From positions 6,275,501 to 6,339,500 of the forward strand of contig JABWDB010000007.1 of the NCBI GenBank assembly GCA_019614645.1: a stretch of DNA of 64,000 bases, read 5' to 3'. The notes beneath the pieces were generated by a model. That model was given only the letters and a program-made list of their open reading frames with translations. It was not told the origin of the DNA and made no database searches. Below, one piece after another: positions 44,201 through 58,000 of the stretch. Each line of letters begins with the position of its first letter. The first letter of the stretch is position 1. The stretch is from Stratiolaelaps scimitus. Its lineage: Eukaryota > Arthropoda > Arachnida > Mesostigmata > Laelapidae. The translations under genes were made by a program, and so were the position numbers.

Positions 44201-46300
44201 ACTAACGGACATCACAGGCAAGCCTGTTTGTTCGATCGGACACTCGGCGACGACCCACTTCAAAGAGTTCCATTCACGAGGCCAACGTTCGACGGAGCGC
44301 TTTTCGTTAACAACAGACGGACGGACGGACGGGCGGGCGAGGAGGGCCGATTGTGACTGAATCTTGTTGTCGTCGTCGTTGTCGTTCTTGTTGTTGTCGT
44401 CATAGGCAGCGATGGCGGCGGTGGCGGTGGCGGCAAGTGCGTACCAAGATGAGGGCCATGTATTAATCAGGCATCCGTCGCGTCGACCACTACCAGGATG
44501 TACATCTTTCTTATCGTGTTTATATACACCCGCGCCTTAGATATATATATATATATTACAGCTACTTTCATTTCATTTGTTGTCCGTTGCAATATTCTCC
44601 TTTTTGTTGTTGATTCCTTCTTTGTATTCGCCGTTGCTGACGCTGACTGACTTTATCTAGAGCTCTGGTTACGATGTAATTCGGCAGAGCCTGAAACGCC
44701 ACGATGAGAAACGATCGCCGCAACAACAACAACAGCGACAACGACGACGACGGCGGCAAACTGGAGAATAGGACGGAACGTTATAGTAAAAGTAAAAAAA
44801 AAGCACGGCCGTTGTCGAGAAGAAAAGGGACGAGAGGTAAATGAAGGAAGGAAGGTGGAGAGCGAGAAAATCCTTGTGTCCTTAGTGTCTACCGAGCGGT
44901 CACTACGTCGGGCTAGCCACTGGGCCTGATGCTCTTGGCTAAGATTTCGCAATCGCTTTGAGCGGCGGCGGCGGAGGCAGCAGCAGCCTGTACACTGCTC
45001 CACATCCATATCAAGCGTCGCGTATAACGATGCGCTTACGCTACATCAATCGGTGCCTTTCTGAAGTCTTTGAGAGACCCGGAGAGAGAGAGAGAGGGGG
45101 GGGAGAGATCCATAAGAGATTGGAGAACGAAAGCGGAAAGAGGGCGCGAGCGTCAACAATTGCATTGAGCCTGGGGGAATTGAGCTATGGCAGTGTTGCT
45201 GTTGTCCGCAGTGGGCATCGATTCAATGAGATTGAAAGATCAGATAGAGACAACGACGACTCGTAGCGAAGCCTCAGCCTTCACTCGACTTTACTTCACT
45301 CTCTCTCTCTTCCCTGTATCTGTGTCTATATCGGCCATGTGAATGTGTCCAACGCCTCAATAATAATTAGAACGCCAGCAACAATAATGATAATAGCAAT
45401 AACTCCGTAGCGGCGTCAGCGTTAATAATAAAGTTACTTATGTTCTCTATGTGGCATACTGATTGGAATCGAGTGCTGAACGAGGAACGCCGCCGAGCCG
45501 CGTTAGACGATACGAATACTACGCATAGAGAAGTTGGCTTACGTATTTTACGTGGCCGTACGCCACTGCCGGTTGCACTCCTCGCCACGCCACTTGGCAG
45601 TTGTTTCTCTTCGACGGATGCTTCTATCTTGTCCCTTCTGCTATCGGCGTCCTTCTCATTTTCTTCTTGGTTATTTTTTTTTTTTTTCAGTCACAGAATG
45701 CTCCTTGACACAGCCAGATTGAAGGAATTTCCTCGCCCGTGTGTTAATTACTATGAGCTGAGAGGGCCGGCCCGCGAGCCGGCGATTGTGCCCATGTAGA
45801 TGATACTTGTGCTGCTGCTGCTTACTTAGTTTTCGATGGGATTTCTTCCGTTTTCGTGGTCTTTACACTCTCTGTTCGCTGTACGGCTTCGCTCCGTGTG
45901 TGTGTGCTATTGCTCGGCGCCGTTCAGGTTTGACTCTGCAGATCCTTACCGTATGTGTATGGCCTGCCGACCCAACAGGCTCGCTTGCCTGACTCGCGTA
46001 ACGCGTACATCTAGCGACATAGCTACGATCTAACGGGCATGCCCGCACTCTCGGGCCGCAAACCCATCTTTACGGGGCTCGCGTAAGACGTCGGGCTCAC
46101 TGACTCACTCAGTCACTCCTGCGGGATTGCTTTTGACGGAAATTACGTCAAGCGGCACGACGGTGAAATATGAGAAACACTCCTCTGTATGTAATGAGCG
46201 TCGGCGGCCAGCCGCTGGCTCGTTGACGTCGAGCCCTCGCCACAGCGATAAAATGATCTTGTTGATACGATGTATAATATCCTGACCGTCTCAGCGAGAT
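41201..46300. other. CpG-, CT- and CAA/CAG-rich region without recognised gene
   Basis: Dense CAA/CAC/CAG triplets (41640-41840), CT runs (42068-42090, 42158-42175, 45298-45312), GA runs (45082-45105), CGN triplet clusters (44370-44440) and poly-T (45667-45688). Many long frames appear on both strands only because of these simple sequences. It could be a promoter or long 5' UTR region of a large gene reaching beyond the window. Confidence 0.45.
42904..42951 (+). CDS. Possible signal-peptide first exon
   Basis: ATG-started MRITLLCSLPCFALGN with a basic residue then a hydrophobic run, ending exactly at a good donor (AAC|GTGAGG, phase 0). It lies in GC-rich sequence as expected near a promoter. 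No second exon was identified, so this is a candidate only. Confidence 0.2.
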
Positions 46301-47790
46301 ATATACAATAATCACAAGGCATTATGTGTAAAGAAAATCCAGTAAATATCTATCATGAGTATGGAACAACTTGATCCCAAACGCGGCTCGATAAGCTAAG
46401 CACCTCTTCGGGGTGTACACCTCCGTACATGGTTATGCAGGGAGGTGGATGAAGGTGTGTAATATCTGAGGTGCCTCCAATGAGGAGCTGTGTCCCTGCA
46501 TTCGAGGTGACTAGCGAACGAAATGGGCGTCCGTTGTCCATTGCCGGCATCGTCTGATCGAGTGATTGGTCAGCGAGCGATTGCTTCAACGGCGCAATGG
46601 TGCATTCAGCAACGCGCCGTTCCGCGATCAGTTCGAACTGTCAATTCGACATATCATGGATGGGTGCCCAATATTCACCCCGCCCCTCTTCATTCCATTC
46701 GTCAAATGCGTTTCGATTCTCTGAATTCATATTGTCAAGTATCTTATACTGTCCACATGAACGGTCCCGACAGCAGATGATACCGACGGGGAAACCTACC
46801 GCGGTAACGAAAAACTCCGCCTAATCGGTCTTCATATATGGACAGCATAGGGTTGGCCTTAGACGTTACGCTATACAGCGATGTTTTTGTGTCGTGCTAC
46901 GCATCTATACAAGCAGTGCACTACGTTCGGACGCCTTATATACAGACATAGCTTTTTACATGTAATACAAATTCATCTGCATGGTAGCTTTATCGTAGAG
47001 AGGATATTTGAGATTAGCTCGTCGGCACTTCGTACTGAGCCAATGAGAACATGATATTTATAATTTAGTTTGATGCGTTAAATTTCAGTATAGTCATTCT
47101 GTACAGTAGTTTATGATGGGCACCCGGGGGTCGGGTGCTGCCGAGGGGATATAGCAAAGGACACACAGTACATTGGCATATTCATTTATTGTCAGATGAC
47201 CAACCCCCAAATATCACCACAGAATAGTGCTTCCTAATCGTATAACAAATCAGAGAGGCGATCGATTAGCGTAACAATATGGGTTCCACCCGTTTTCAGT
47301 ATGTTGAACGCCAACATCGAACGACAATGCACGCCACCTTGAACTCGTTGTCAGCAGCCGACGTATGCATTTGCATGGATACATGCTAACGTATAAAGTA
47401 GTAGCACAATAATAATAATAATGCTAATAGTATAAATTGACAGTATCATTTGTTTTGATCGTATATGGGTAGAATGAATGACTGCGCTTGTCGTTTTCGC
47501 TATCTTGAGTTTCCATTTTTCTTAGAAATGTAATATAGTATATCTCTAATGGCCGTGTAGCAATTACGTGTAAATGACTTTCAAGAGTTGGCCGGGGGGG
47601 GGGGTTATTAAAATGTGCAGGACAGATTTGATTAATGACCCGAGCGAACGAGTACTCTATGCTATCATATGATTATTATAAATTGAGGGCTTCGCATTTC
47701 ATGCCGTCTCTATTTCTCGCCGTAATGGAACAGTTCCTTGACAGCGCGGATTCGCTGGTCAAGAACCATTTTCGCGCTGGGGTGTCCGTC
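46301..47790. other. Unassigned stretch
   Basis: No recognised gene; short frames only. A run of G lies at about 47594-47602. Confidence 0.4.
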
Positions 47791-47796
47791 TTTAGA

Positions 47797-47804
47797 ATAT
47801 AAAG
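47797..47804 (+). promoter_or_regulatory. TATA box of a candidate gene
   Basis: ATATAAAG in a GC-balanced context, about 150 bases before the ATG at 47953. A start site near 47830-47850 would leave a 5' UTR of roughly 100-125 bases. Support comes mainly from the small signal-peptide exon that follows. Confidence 0.3.
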
Positions 47805-47952
47805 TCCGTCGACCAAAAACAACGATTTAAACCTCGCTGGATTTCGTGCTCAATACGGTATCATGGTGCCTTTACCGGTAGTAAACTCTCACACGCACAA
47901 ACGCAGACAGACAGACATACGTCCAAGCAAGACACAGGACAGATCTGTTATT

Positions 47953-47982
47953 ATGAAACGGCAGGCGATCGCTCTGCTTCTG
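47953..47982 (+). CDS. Possible tiny first exon of a secreted protein
   Basis: MKRQAIALLL followed at once by donor GTAAAT (phase 0). A very short first exon that ends inside the signal peptide is the standard architecture of arthropod cuticular and other secreted-protein genes. A TATA box lies upstream. No matching second exon was recognised downstream, so the gene remains unproven. Confidence 0.25.
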
Positions 47983-50980
47983 GTAAATCCTTCTTCAACA
48001 AGTTATATAAGTAGCGCTCCTTCGCAGAAGAGTTATGGACGTGAAACAAAGGTGTAATGTCCTCGCGAAGATGAATCAAGTTTTCGCCGAGCCGAGGCGG
48101 CCGGAACATAGCGAGCATACAGCCAAATGTGAGCATGTGTCTTGGAACGCTAACAACGGCGATGTTGACCGCGTAGCGATGTTTTTTTTTGTCTTTGCTT
48201 GCCTTCATGAAACGGAGCGGGGGGTTGCAATTTTTGGTCGGACCCAGCTTTTTCGGAATATCCGCTGAGACAAACTCGATGGAACTGGAGACCTACAAAG
48301 TTCACTATAACGGGCTAGCAATGTTGTGTAGTGTTGCTGCGCGATTTCTACAGAACATTGTTTGGAGTTTGCTGAGCTTCGAACAGAGACCTCTCCACCG
48401 TTGTAATAATATGGCTTGCATCTGATGAAGCTTTCTGTTTGTATCTATTATGCCTAAAAGAGACATACATTTTTCAAATGTTATCAAACTCCTGTTGAAC
48501 GATGTCGACGATCACGATAGAGAGATTCGTCATCCTCGTACAATGAGTGTCATAGCGTCAGGCTATTGTACTCTTTAAATCTGCGTATACAACCGAATAG
48601 AGAATTGGAAAATGTCTTTATCCAAAGCCATAGTGGGAATTAATGGCCGCTTCAGTGACGGCGAAGGACGCTCGAGAAACAGGAGTATCGAAAACAGTGC
48701 CCGGTCGATGCCCACCGTTCGTGACTGAATGGTGTAACTTATAAAGTAAATTGCACCTACCCGCGATCTCACTCTCTCTCTCTCTCACTGGGCCTAAGCG
48801 CATGGACGACAATCCCTAGTGATGTCGTAGCGATTTCGGAAACGATTCCGTATGGTTTTGTGCAAGTGAGCTGGATCGTTCCTATCGTACAATCGCGACC
48901 GGGCTATCAGCTGTCTATTAGCATATTCATGCAGAGTGGTACCGCACGGACACGCACACACACACACACCCACTCATGCACAAATGCATACGCGCGTGGA
49001 CATAAGCGCCAATCCCAATAAACATGATCTCGACGACAACGACCGCTTGTGTGGCATACGAAAACCCAGCAGGCAACTCCCGATAGGAGACGTTAGCCAA
49101 AATCACAGAAGCAGAAGAGGGGGACAGAGATGAAGTCGAAGACATAAACGGGTGCAAGAGAGAGTCTACGTACGTATGGTGGTGTTAGCGGTGATGACGA
49201 TGCTGGTCCCGTCAGAAGAAGCCACTCCTGGCATCGTTCGCGTCTTTCCGCGTGGTGTCAACATCGTGCCACGGATTTTCGTCGCACGATGCCGCGCCGT
49301 ACAACGCCATAGGTGGCAACAATCTTCTAGTGCTGTTTGTTGGTTCTACTGCGTTAATTCGGCTCTGCTATGCTGTATATGCGTCTTTGTAAAGCTCGAT
49401 ACCGACCGTTCGGTGGACGGTTGCTCCACGCTATGCGGTCGATGTGTGCTATAGCTACCCTTCTCTTGAGAGCGGGCCGGGTGTTCGCGTTATCGTAGTA
49501 GTGTGATGCTAATATGATGTCGCTTGATGAGATACCGTTTTTCGAGCCTCGACTCTCTCTTGCACCTCGATGCACGCATAAGGCACGCGTAGGTCTAGAT
49601 AATGCTATGCATGCTCAGACGGCGTATGATCGGTATCACGGCGGCAGCGTCTACCGAGCAGTGAAGCGCGCAGGGGTTGCACGTAAGAGAAGGCGATAAA
49701 GAACGAGGCGAGGGAATATCAAGGGCTATCTACCGAACGAAGATCAGCAGCAGCAGCAGCAAAAACAACAACACCTAGAAATGGCAGTACCAGTGGCCAC
49801 AGCAACAAAACCTAGAAACAGCAGGGGGGCCGTTGCCAGCCCCGTAGTAGCGCTGACTATACAGCATCCAGTCGCGAGGAAAAGTCGCTCGCTTCAAACC
49901 ACAGTGACATCGCACCGCGGTAGCTTACGGTGCTGTAATTCTGATGACTGCCTGGTTGGCTAGCTGGCAAAACGGTTGTGATGTGAAGCCCACTGTGAGC
50001 ATCAGTGTAAAGGACACATTCTCTCAAATTCACTGATATATAGAAATAGCGGATGTAGCGCGTACAAATTTCAGCGTTTGCGTCCACAGAATGAACCTGC
50101 TGGCCCGATGCTAAATCGCATATCGTATGCGTTTCAATGAATGGCGGCTCGTTGTTATTCTACCCATCCTTGTGTAGCTACATGCAGACAGATAAGGAAG
50201 ACGGCATTTGAACGCCGAAACCGACGCCGCCACCGCCGCCGCTGATGATGATGATGGTGAATTCATCATGGTTTGCTATTAATAAAGATTTAGAGAGGTC
50301 GCCTTTTTGCTCTTATACAATACAACGATGTGATGTTGTGCTGTAATATCCACATTAGAAACAACTCGCTATAAGCTGAATTTGGGAATATCACATCGGC
50401 TGGATACGAGGTACGATAATGGACTATGGGGGCATATCGCTCTACTTCTCTCGAGACGATTGCATCTAACAGCTTGCTTGTATAAGATGTCGAATGATGC
50501 GAACACTGTTTTGAGGCAGGCACAACGGTTGTGGCTTTTGTGAACGACAAAGTGACCCAAAACACGCTTGAGTGCCCCGAGGCGATTGTTTGCGGTCAGG
50601 GTGTGAAATGCATGTTATCATCCTCAGAAATATCATGCTACGTTGTACCCCAGTCGATTTACTATAGGCACAAAAGAGAAAGGCTAGGCATAGACGTGAC
50701 AAGGAAAACTTGGAGGGGGAATGCATATAAAATATTTTACACCATATATATATATATAAATACACGGAGACAGTATATGCTGTGCTAGCCGGTGATTACG
50801 AATGATCTTGAGCAACGTGCGTAAACTCTTGAAAGAGTGTTTTCGGCGGGTTCAGTACTACTGCTATTGGTCTATATAGTCTCGAATATTTGAGTTCGCA
50901 GTTCTGATATATCTAGGATGAGGCACTCCGTTATTTCCAAAGATAGGTTACCTCTGTTCCCTATGGTATATCCCTAAGGT
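47983..50980. other. Unassigned stretch
   Basis: CA repeats at about 48953-48968, CAG/CAA triplets at 49745-49775 and a GCC/GAT cluster at 50225-50262. No recognised gene. Confidence 0.4.
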
Positions 50981-50985
50981 ATATT

Positions 50986-51044
50986 GATCACAACAGCCGG
51001 TAAGAACCATCGCAGCGGGATGCTTCTTACGGGCTGCTGTGATC
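50986..51044. ncRNA. Stem-loop, miRNA-precursor-like or palindromic repeat
   Basis: Arms 50986-51006 and 51024-51044 pair at 19 of 21 positions (inner part GTAAGAA / TTCTTAC, outer part GATCACA / TGTGATC) around a 17-base loop. Size, arm length and the few mismatches fit an animal miRNA hairpin. A third partial copy of one arm, GCAGCCCGTGAGAAAC, lies about 20 bases further on (51066-51081), which fits a small mobile palindrome better. Either reading is open. Confidence 0.4.
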
Positions 51045-51520
51045 CTATTTGACAAAATGAACACGCAGCCCGTGAGAAACACTGATATTCCCCGTCATCA
51101 GAAGGTAACAAAATGAAATAAATTTGATCTAAACCAAGCTTTCCCGAACCCTTAAACCCGTGTGGCATATCGTCGTGCGATTTCTCATACACAGACACTG
51201 AGCCTGCTCAAATCATTTCATTGCTTCATTTCCTTCGGTTCTCCTTCGGCCAAGCTCAAAAACTACAGCTCATTACACCGGACACCGAACAAACGCTTTT
51301 TCACCTTGACGAGAGAGAGAGAGAAAGGAACAATCGCTAATGTCGGACTGTCGCCGTGTTAACCTCGTTCGTTGGCGGTAAGTCAAGTGAGTTGCCTTCA
51401 CACGAATATGGCGATAACAGTAAAACACGTAGGGGGGCGAAGTATTAAAATATAATAGTATATTCGAGCCCAGCAAAGTCTTGCCTTGTGTGACGGGGTG
51501 TTACGGATTTATTAAACGTG

Positions 51521-51566
<46 letters not shown>

Positions 51567-54500
51567 GCCCGATTCTGTACCGAGATACGGGCATTCAGAA
51601 AGAGATTTCGTTTGAACGGACGTCGCGGCATTATAGCGAGCTGCCTGTCAATCTGGACAGTTCCATTTACCACTCGATAGTAGAATAAATGTTGGTCTGA
51701 CAGCGGGCAGGCCGCCCGGAGGACGACGTCTCTAGCATCGTAAATAAATACACATTATCATATACAATGATCGTTGTTGTTGATATCCTGATTATTCGCA
51801 AATTCAACCACGTTCGAACCATACCCCCTCCCCGTTCGCCACTTCGAAAATCGTGAGATACATGAGCAGACAGCAGAAACAGCCTCACTCACGCTACAAA
51901 AGATGGCCTTTCAAAATATGAGTCACTTCTCTATATGCAGGCTGCAACAAGTACCGCGTAGATGAAGCTAATCTTTCCACGTTGATATTCTACAGAGCAA
52001 GCAAAAGCGGGATGTCGTATCATTGAAGGTCAATGAAAGATGCTACATGCTCAGTAGTAAAGGATTAACGGCAGGTTCCTAACGATGTTTTGTTCTTATC
52101 GTTCGAACTATTAAAAAAATCGCAGAAGCTCGTTACTCGTGATTATCGTGCAGTACTTAACCGAAATATAATATTTGGCGAGATCTTCAAATTTCAAACA
52201 TCGGCCGTAACGAAAGGCGCAGCGAGACTGGGACTGCGACGATTACGTTGTCTCGTGCTGTCATATTTCGAGAGGAAACTCTGCGAAGACAATCACTCTA
52301 CGGAAGCTATCGATACAAACTCTCGCCTGGTTAAGCTTATTGAGGAGCTCTTTGAATACGCTGCAATTACATATATCTATGAGCTTTCATGCGCTGCCAC
52401 ACAAGCCGACAGGGTTGGTGCCATTTTGCCAAGCTTTCGTTAGAGGGATTATATTGTTTTAATGAACGGCCGCACCGCTGAGCAAGTGTGGTTAGTTTAA
52501 ATAAAAACCATCAAAATTTCACACATTCATCTCGTTGCTTCGTGTAACGCACTTTTCAGTTGGCTTATTTGAGAAAGGCGAACGTCTGTCGTTTGCCTCT
52601 CCACGTAGACTGACTGCTCGCGTCGACAGGCAAGCAAGGAAGGCGGGCAGCGAAAGCGGATTGTAGTCTGGGTATTACGGCGCATTGGTTTGATTCACCA
52701 CGAATTGAGCGTACACCGCGCGCGCGCGCGCTCGCGCACACTTAAAGATGCCCCGCTGCGCTGGCGTAACATAACTGAAAAGAGGCGAATTTTAATACAA
52801 TATGTGCGCAAAGTACATTTATCAACGGTTGAAATGGCTCGATAAAAGGCGATTACCAACAGCAGCAGCAGCAGCAGCAAACGGCACCAGAAATCGTCGA
52901 AAAATACGGAGGGGATACTCTCATGAAGGATTTTTTGACGAAAAAAACCGGTAGCATTAACATATCACAGCATCGTAACAAGGGCGCAGCTTTTCGTTCG
53001 TTGTAGATCGTCCTGTGTGAGCTTGATTCGTATAGAAGACGAAACATATACGGCATGGTGATAACGACTCACTGTTTATCACTGGACTTGATCATATATA
53101 TATACATATATATATATACACATATACGCTTGAGGGGTTGTCAATATATAGTTGCAATATCAGTGTTATTATTATTGTTATCGCTTTGCATGAATATGAG
53201 AGTTCTATGGGCTTAATCATTGCGTCATTTCACACGCCGTTGCCCTGTTCACGAATGAAGGTTACAAGCATAAGTGTTTATACCCTGTAACAACTGGAGT
53301 ACAGGCTGCCAGGCCGGGTTTGCCGGAACGTCCGCCCTGGTTGGTGACCAATCGAATGACAAAAATCTCGAGTGACTTTCCCCGAATCGTGTCCACAACA
53401 TGATAAATTCATATCTGCACAGCAATCGAAAATACACTGATATCGAGGTATCACAGTATTTTTGCTAATAATTGCACACATATGTTTGGCTCGTGGTGAC
53501 TTGGACGTCTTGAAGGGGAGAAATACACAACGTGACCTTTGAGAACAACCGTTGGCGCGGGAGAATCAAATAACACCAGTATCGTCTTCGGTTGTATTCA
53601 GTAGTTTTCACGAAAAATGCAATTAAAAATACCTACATATCGAATAATAATAATACGCCGGACGAACTCTCAGCCTTAAATATTGAACGTCCACAATACA
53701 ACTGCTTTTGGAATTGCTTCATAGGATGGACCCCTTTTAGGTACAGATGTGCAAGGGTGACGATCGAGCACGTACACCTAAATATCTATTTGTTCCAGAT
53801 TGGTCGACTGCATTGGGCCAGAGGTGGGACTTGGTGAGACACTAACGATTTTATGCGAACCACCGAAATAAAAGCGACTTCAGCGTTCAGATATCACTAT
53901 AATGATGTTTTTGCTCAACATTTACTAGTGTGTCTCTAAGTGTAGTTGTGAAGAAAACAACACAAGCGAAAGTCGTACCCGCTGGCCAAAGCTGTCGTCG
54001 TTATTTAGCGTTACAGCCTAGTCCCGGGTAGTTCCGCCTGCTCGTCGCGATTGGCCCTTCATGGCAGGGGAGCGGCCCGTAACAGGATTTCCATTTCAGA
54101 AAAAAACAAAAATGCAACCGACGAGGTGGCTTATTTGAAACAATCGCCTGATACATGTAATTTGTTGATGTCAACAGCTTGCCGCCGATATTGTTTGTGG
54201 TCTCGTCAAGACAACGGCGGAAGGGTGATACCATACCCTTCGTAAACTCTGCTTCCTAGAGCTCTCGAATCTCGCTAGAGCTGTTAAATGTTAGCCAAAC
54301 TCCTGACCTGTCCTAGTACGACTTTACATGCTTTTCAGCTCTTTTAATCCAAAATACAAGAAATCATCTGAACATGAATTTACCGAAAATAAATAGAGAA
54401 CATTGCAAGGAGTCTCATAAACACTGAATATTTGATAGTATTTCTTTCCAAAGCTAGCATTCCTTTTGTAGAAAATAGTCCTAGTTCCATATGCATTGAT

Positions 54501-55000
54501 TTTCTCGCATCAGACTCCGATGCGCGTACCTGAAGGTTAAAAAAAATGACACCCTGTATTTACGCGTTCCACATTAGTACCGGTTGCATAAATGGTCTTA
54601 GTTCGAGCTTTGGTCAATGAGTTTGTGTCCACTGGAGAACAATTTTGGTTAAAGTGTTTATGACTCATGCTTTGAACTATAAGACATTCTTATATTGTAT
54701 TGAACTGTTGTGCACATCTCAGCTTATTCCTTCTAAATTGTTTGTCTGCTAAGACTGCCAACGGTTAAATTAGGAGGTTTGATATCATTTGCTATATTGT
54801 CCTTCATACGTAGATATCATTTTCCCCGAGATATTTTCATTTTTCCCTGCTGAAGATAAGCGGGCAAGTATACCATTCGTGTGTTATTCGTGCGACATGG
54901 CTTTAAAGGTAGTCAATATTAGTTTAAGATCAGTTATAACACGCACGAACCGTTCTCATCAGCTTTCAAACACCCGAGTTATTCATTAGCGCTCGTGATC
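51045..55000. other. Unassigned stretch
   Basis: A 41-base (TA)n at 51523-51563, a GC-alternating run at about 52716-52736 and CAG triplets at 52860-52878. A frame at 52090-52443 (+) is open for 117 codons but has no domain. No gene called. Confidence 0.4.
51523..51563. repeat. (TA)n microsatellite, longest in the window
   Basis: About 41 bases of uninterrupted TA. Confidence 0.9.
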
Positions 55001-58000
55001 CACAATCGATGTGCCTTCGGAGAACATTTTAGGAAAGTCCACATATGTGGCACGGTAAATTATCTGGTAGCAAGTCCCGGACTTGTCGTCCCGCTCGCGA
55101 TTGCCCGTGAGATCCGAATAGCCAGCGCGAATGACGCTATCTCCAGGCGGCTGCAGCCGCCTCGTAGAAGTCGTCCAAAAATACGAAGTCATCGCGGCAT
55201 GCAAATCGTGCACTACAGCAAATAGCATGGCGCGCATATCATCTGTGCAGCGCCGCTGACACAGTGTATCCGCATATACAAGTCGCTTCCATCCGCGATC
55301 TATATAATGCCACGAGCGACGATCTACCGTAGTCAGCCAGACTGACTCCTGTATTCGTCTCAGCCACTATCGGCGCCCCGAAACGCAAACAGGCGCGCGC
55401 ACTCGCATATCCCAGCACAACAACGCTCCTAGCGTTGAGCTCGAATTGGCCCAAGGGCCCGGTACATGCCATCCATGCATGTGTCCAGATTGTGGTCTGC
55501 TCCTGGGCGGAGCCAGTGCGTGAGCTCCGGAGCTGCTCAGAGGGGGAGGGGGCAGAGAACTCCGCCCACGATCGTCATCGATCGAGCAAGTCGTGGAGGA
55601 ACCTTCTATTGAGACTGCTGAGGAAGGAGCAGAGATCCTTCTGAATCCTGAGCACATCATCACCCGAGAGGACTGGTCGTTTCCCCTAACACTCCTCTTT
55701 CTCCCTATCGTTGCCGACGTTACTTCAGCATCACCCTTAGAGGAGCTCCCCTCTACTTCCACACCCATTTCTCTCCCCGACTTCGCCGCAGGGAAAGCGG
55801 GTCTCGACCCTTGGATAGGATAGAGCTCGTCCGGGGCAGGGTGGTGCAACGGGAAGACGAAATCAGCCCAGGATTCTCGGGTGGAGACACGAAGCGAGAG
55901 ACCTGATAGAGAGAGAGAGAGAGAGACGGTCGCTCGCGAGGCTCGTCGGCTGCTCGCTCGACGCTCGAAGATACGACGAAGGGTATGGAGAAAGGAGATT
56001 TGAGTCGTCGCCGGGTGAAGAGGAGCTTTTGCCGACGGACCTCACGAGGAACATCCCCGGGGCCGGCAGAGGAGATGGGTGCGCTCAGATGAGTGCAGTA
56101 CAGGGATAGTCGGTTCATGGCGAACGATCACACAAACACACACGCACGCTCAGCTAGAGGCTATAGCACAATGAAGGAGGTATTGAGAAGGACGTGGAAC
56201 GATGTTCATGACACGACTACGGCGGAGCTGGGTCAGCGGCGGGCAGGATGAGATAAAATATTTAGGAGAAGCGGTGTTACGCTGCACCGTCTCACTGAAA
56301 CTGACAAATGTGTGTAATGAATACATGTTAGCTAGCCAAACGAGTCTTGTACTCAGCCACAACAACAATTGGGTTGAATATTAATTCCATTCCCTGTTGT
56401 ATACATATCTAGTGATATAGACGTTTTTGTTGATATTCTGCCCTTCGTGTGCATTTGATGAGTGGCTGCTATTTTTGCTTAGCCAATTATTGTCACAGAT
56501 GCAGCCTACGCTTGTCGAACGGTTACTTGAAGCCGCTGGCGTTTTCTCTGTCGTATAAATAGAATACGCATTGGGCGTCCGTTTAGAAAGTAAACTATTC
56601 ATGTTTTATTTAAGTGCAGTAGTATATGGTGCGTTTTTAGAGAGCCAAGCTGCGCGAAGGCATACAACGCAAATGAGGCACAGTAACTGCAGGTGTACTA
56701 ACGTTTGTGTGATCGTAAAAAGCTTATAGTAAAATGGGTGCATCTCTTGGCTATTTCGCTACTGATTCTACTTGAATATGGACTATTGATTTCCTATGAA
56801 CCATTATAAAATTTCAACTTTTTTTTCTAGCGATAAATGTAACAATGTAACGCTCTCCTCTCCAATGTAGAAACGGTGAAGGTTTTACAACGACCGGTAT
56901 AGAGGTGTACTCAAGAACGATGAAACAGATCATCTCCGCTTGCGACATTACGCGGTGAAGGTGATCGTGTTTGTTGCTGGAGAAAGTCTCGCTACTCTCG
57001 GGCGAATTTGCCGACAAATAACCTCAATGAGACAGATAAGGCCTGACATGTTGGGGGATGGAGGGTAATTTCGATCACGATCTGCTTGCCTGGCAGTACA
57101 GTCAGTGGAACTAGGGAGGAAGAGCCGCAGAGGATGACAAATGGTTAACCCAGTCAACGAGGGGTAACATACGTACGCTGTATACGAAATGATAGACCGA
57201 AAAAGCTTGGCCAATGAAAGGCTTCGTAAACCCCGCTGTAACATAATATCACGAAAGGATGACCTCGTAATCCCGAACGAACGGCGTGGACATCGCTGTC
57301 AGCGTGTTTTTACACGCCGGTGACATTTTTTGTCCATAGGACACGAGTGTTGCAGTAAACGTTCATTTATACCCTGTTGTGAAAAAGGTCTCTGATGATA
57401 TGTCACAGAAACCCTGTTGTTCTTTGTTTTCGATGCAAGTCTATCGTCTTGATAACACAACTCATTCATTGTCCCATCCAAATTGGCAGGAAACCGGAAT
57501 ACGTCGCAGGGCTGATACCGAGCATTTCCTGGTCGTTCCCCGCATATGGTTGATGTTGTCTAATCGAAACCGAGCCGTTATTTTTAGTCTTCCCAACATG
57601 GGGGAGCTCGTTCCCAAGCATTTTCATTGGCACTCCTACTCCTCCTCCTCCTCCTCGCCAGAACCGTATTTAAAGTCACGCAAAGTATATAATCATGTCT
57701 CTCGAACTGCTCGGAACACGCCTTTCATCTAGTCGAGTTGTTCTGCTGAGCAGATTAGTGGAACCTTTAAAAGGGCGCTCGATTTGTGTGATGACTTTTG
57801 CCGACATTCTCACACATTGCAATTCACCGACGGCTCTCCCCATCTTCGTTCCTGCTCACCAAAATGTTCCCGCAGTGGCCAACATGTCTCATCATCGAGA
57901 AATTCCGCTGGACTACACCCGCAAGTGGTACACAAGTGATGCCGGTTCAACACACCGCATGTAGAGCAATTCTCATTGCTCATAGCAGCCCCAACATCGG

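Noticed and set aside
50530..50700. Cys-containing frame resembling an EGF-like piece
   Set aside because: Cysteine spacing is incomplete, with no disulfide-domain signature and no clear exon borders.
53800..53835. Possible 36-base microexon between TTCCAG and GTGAGA
   Set aside because: Splice motifs alone occur often by chance, and no partner exons were seen.
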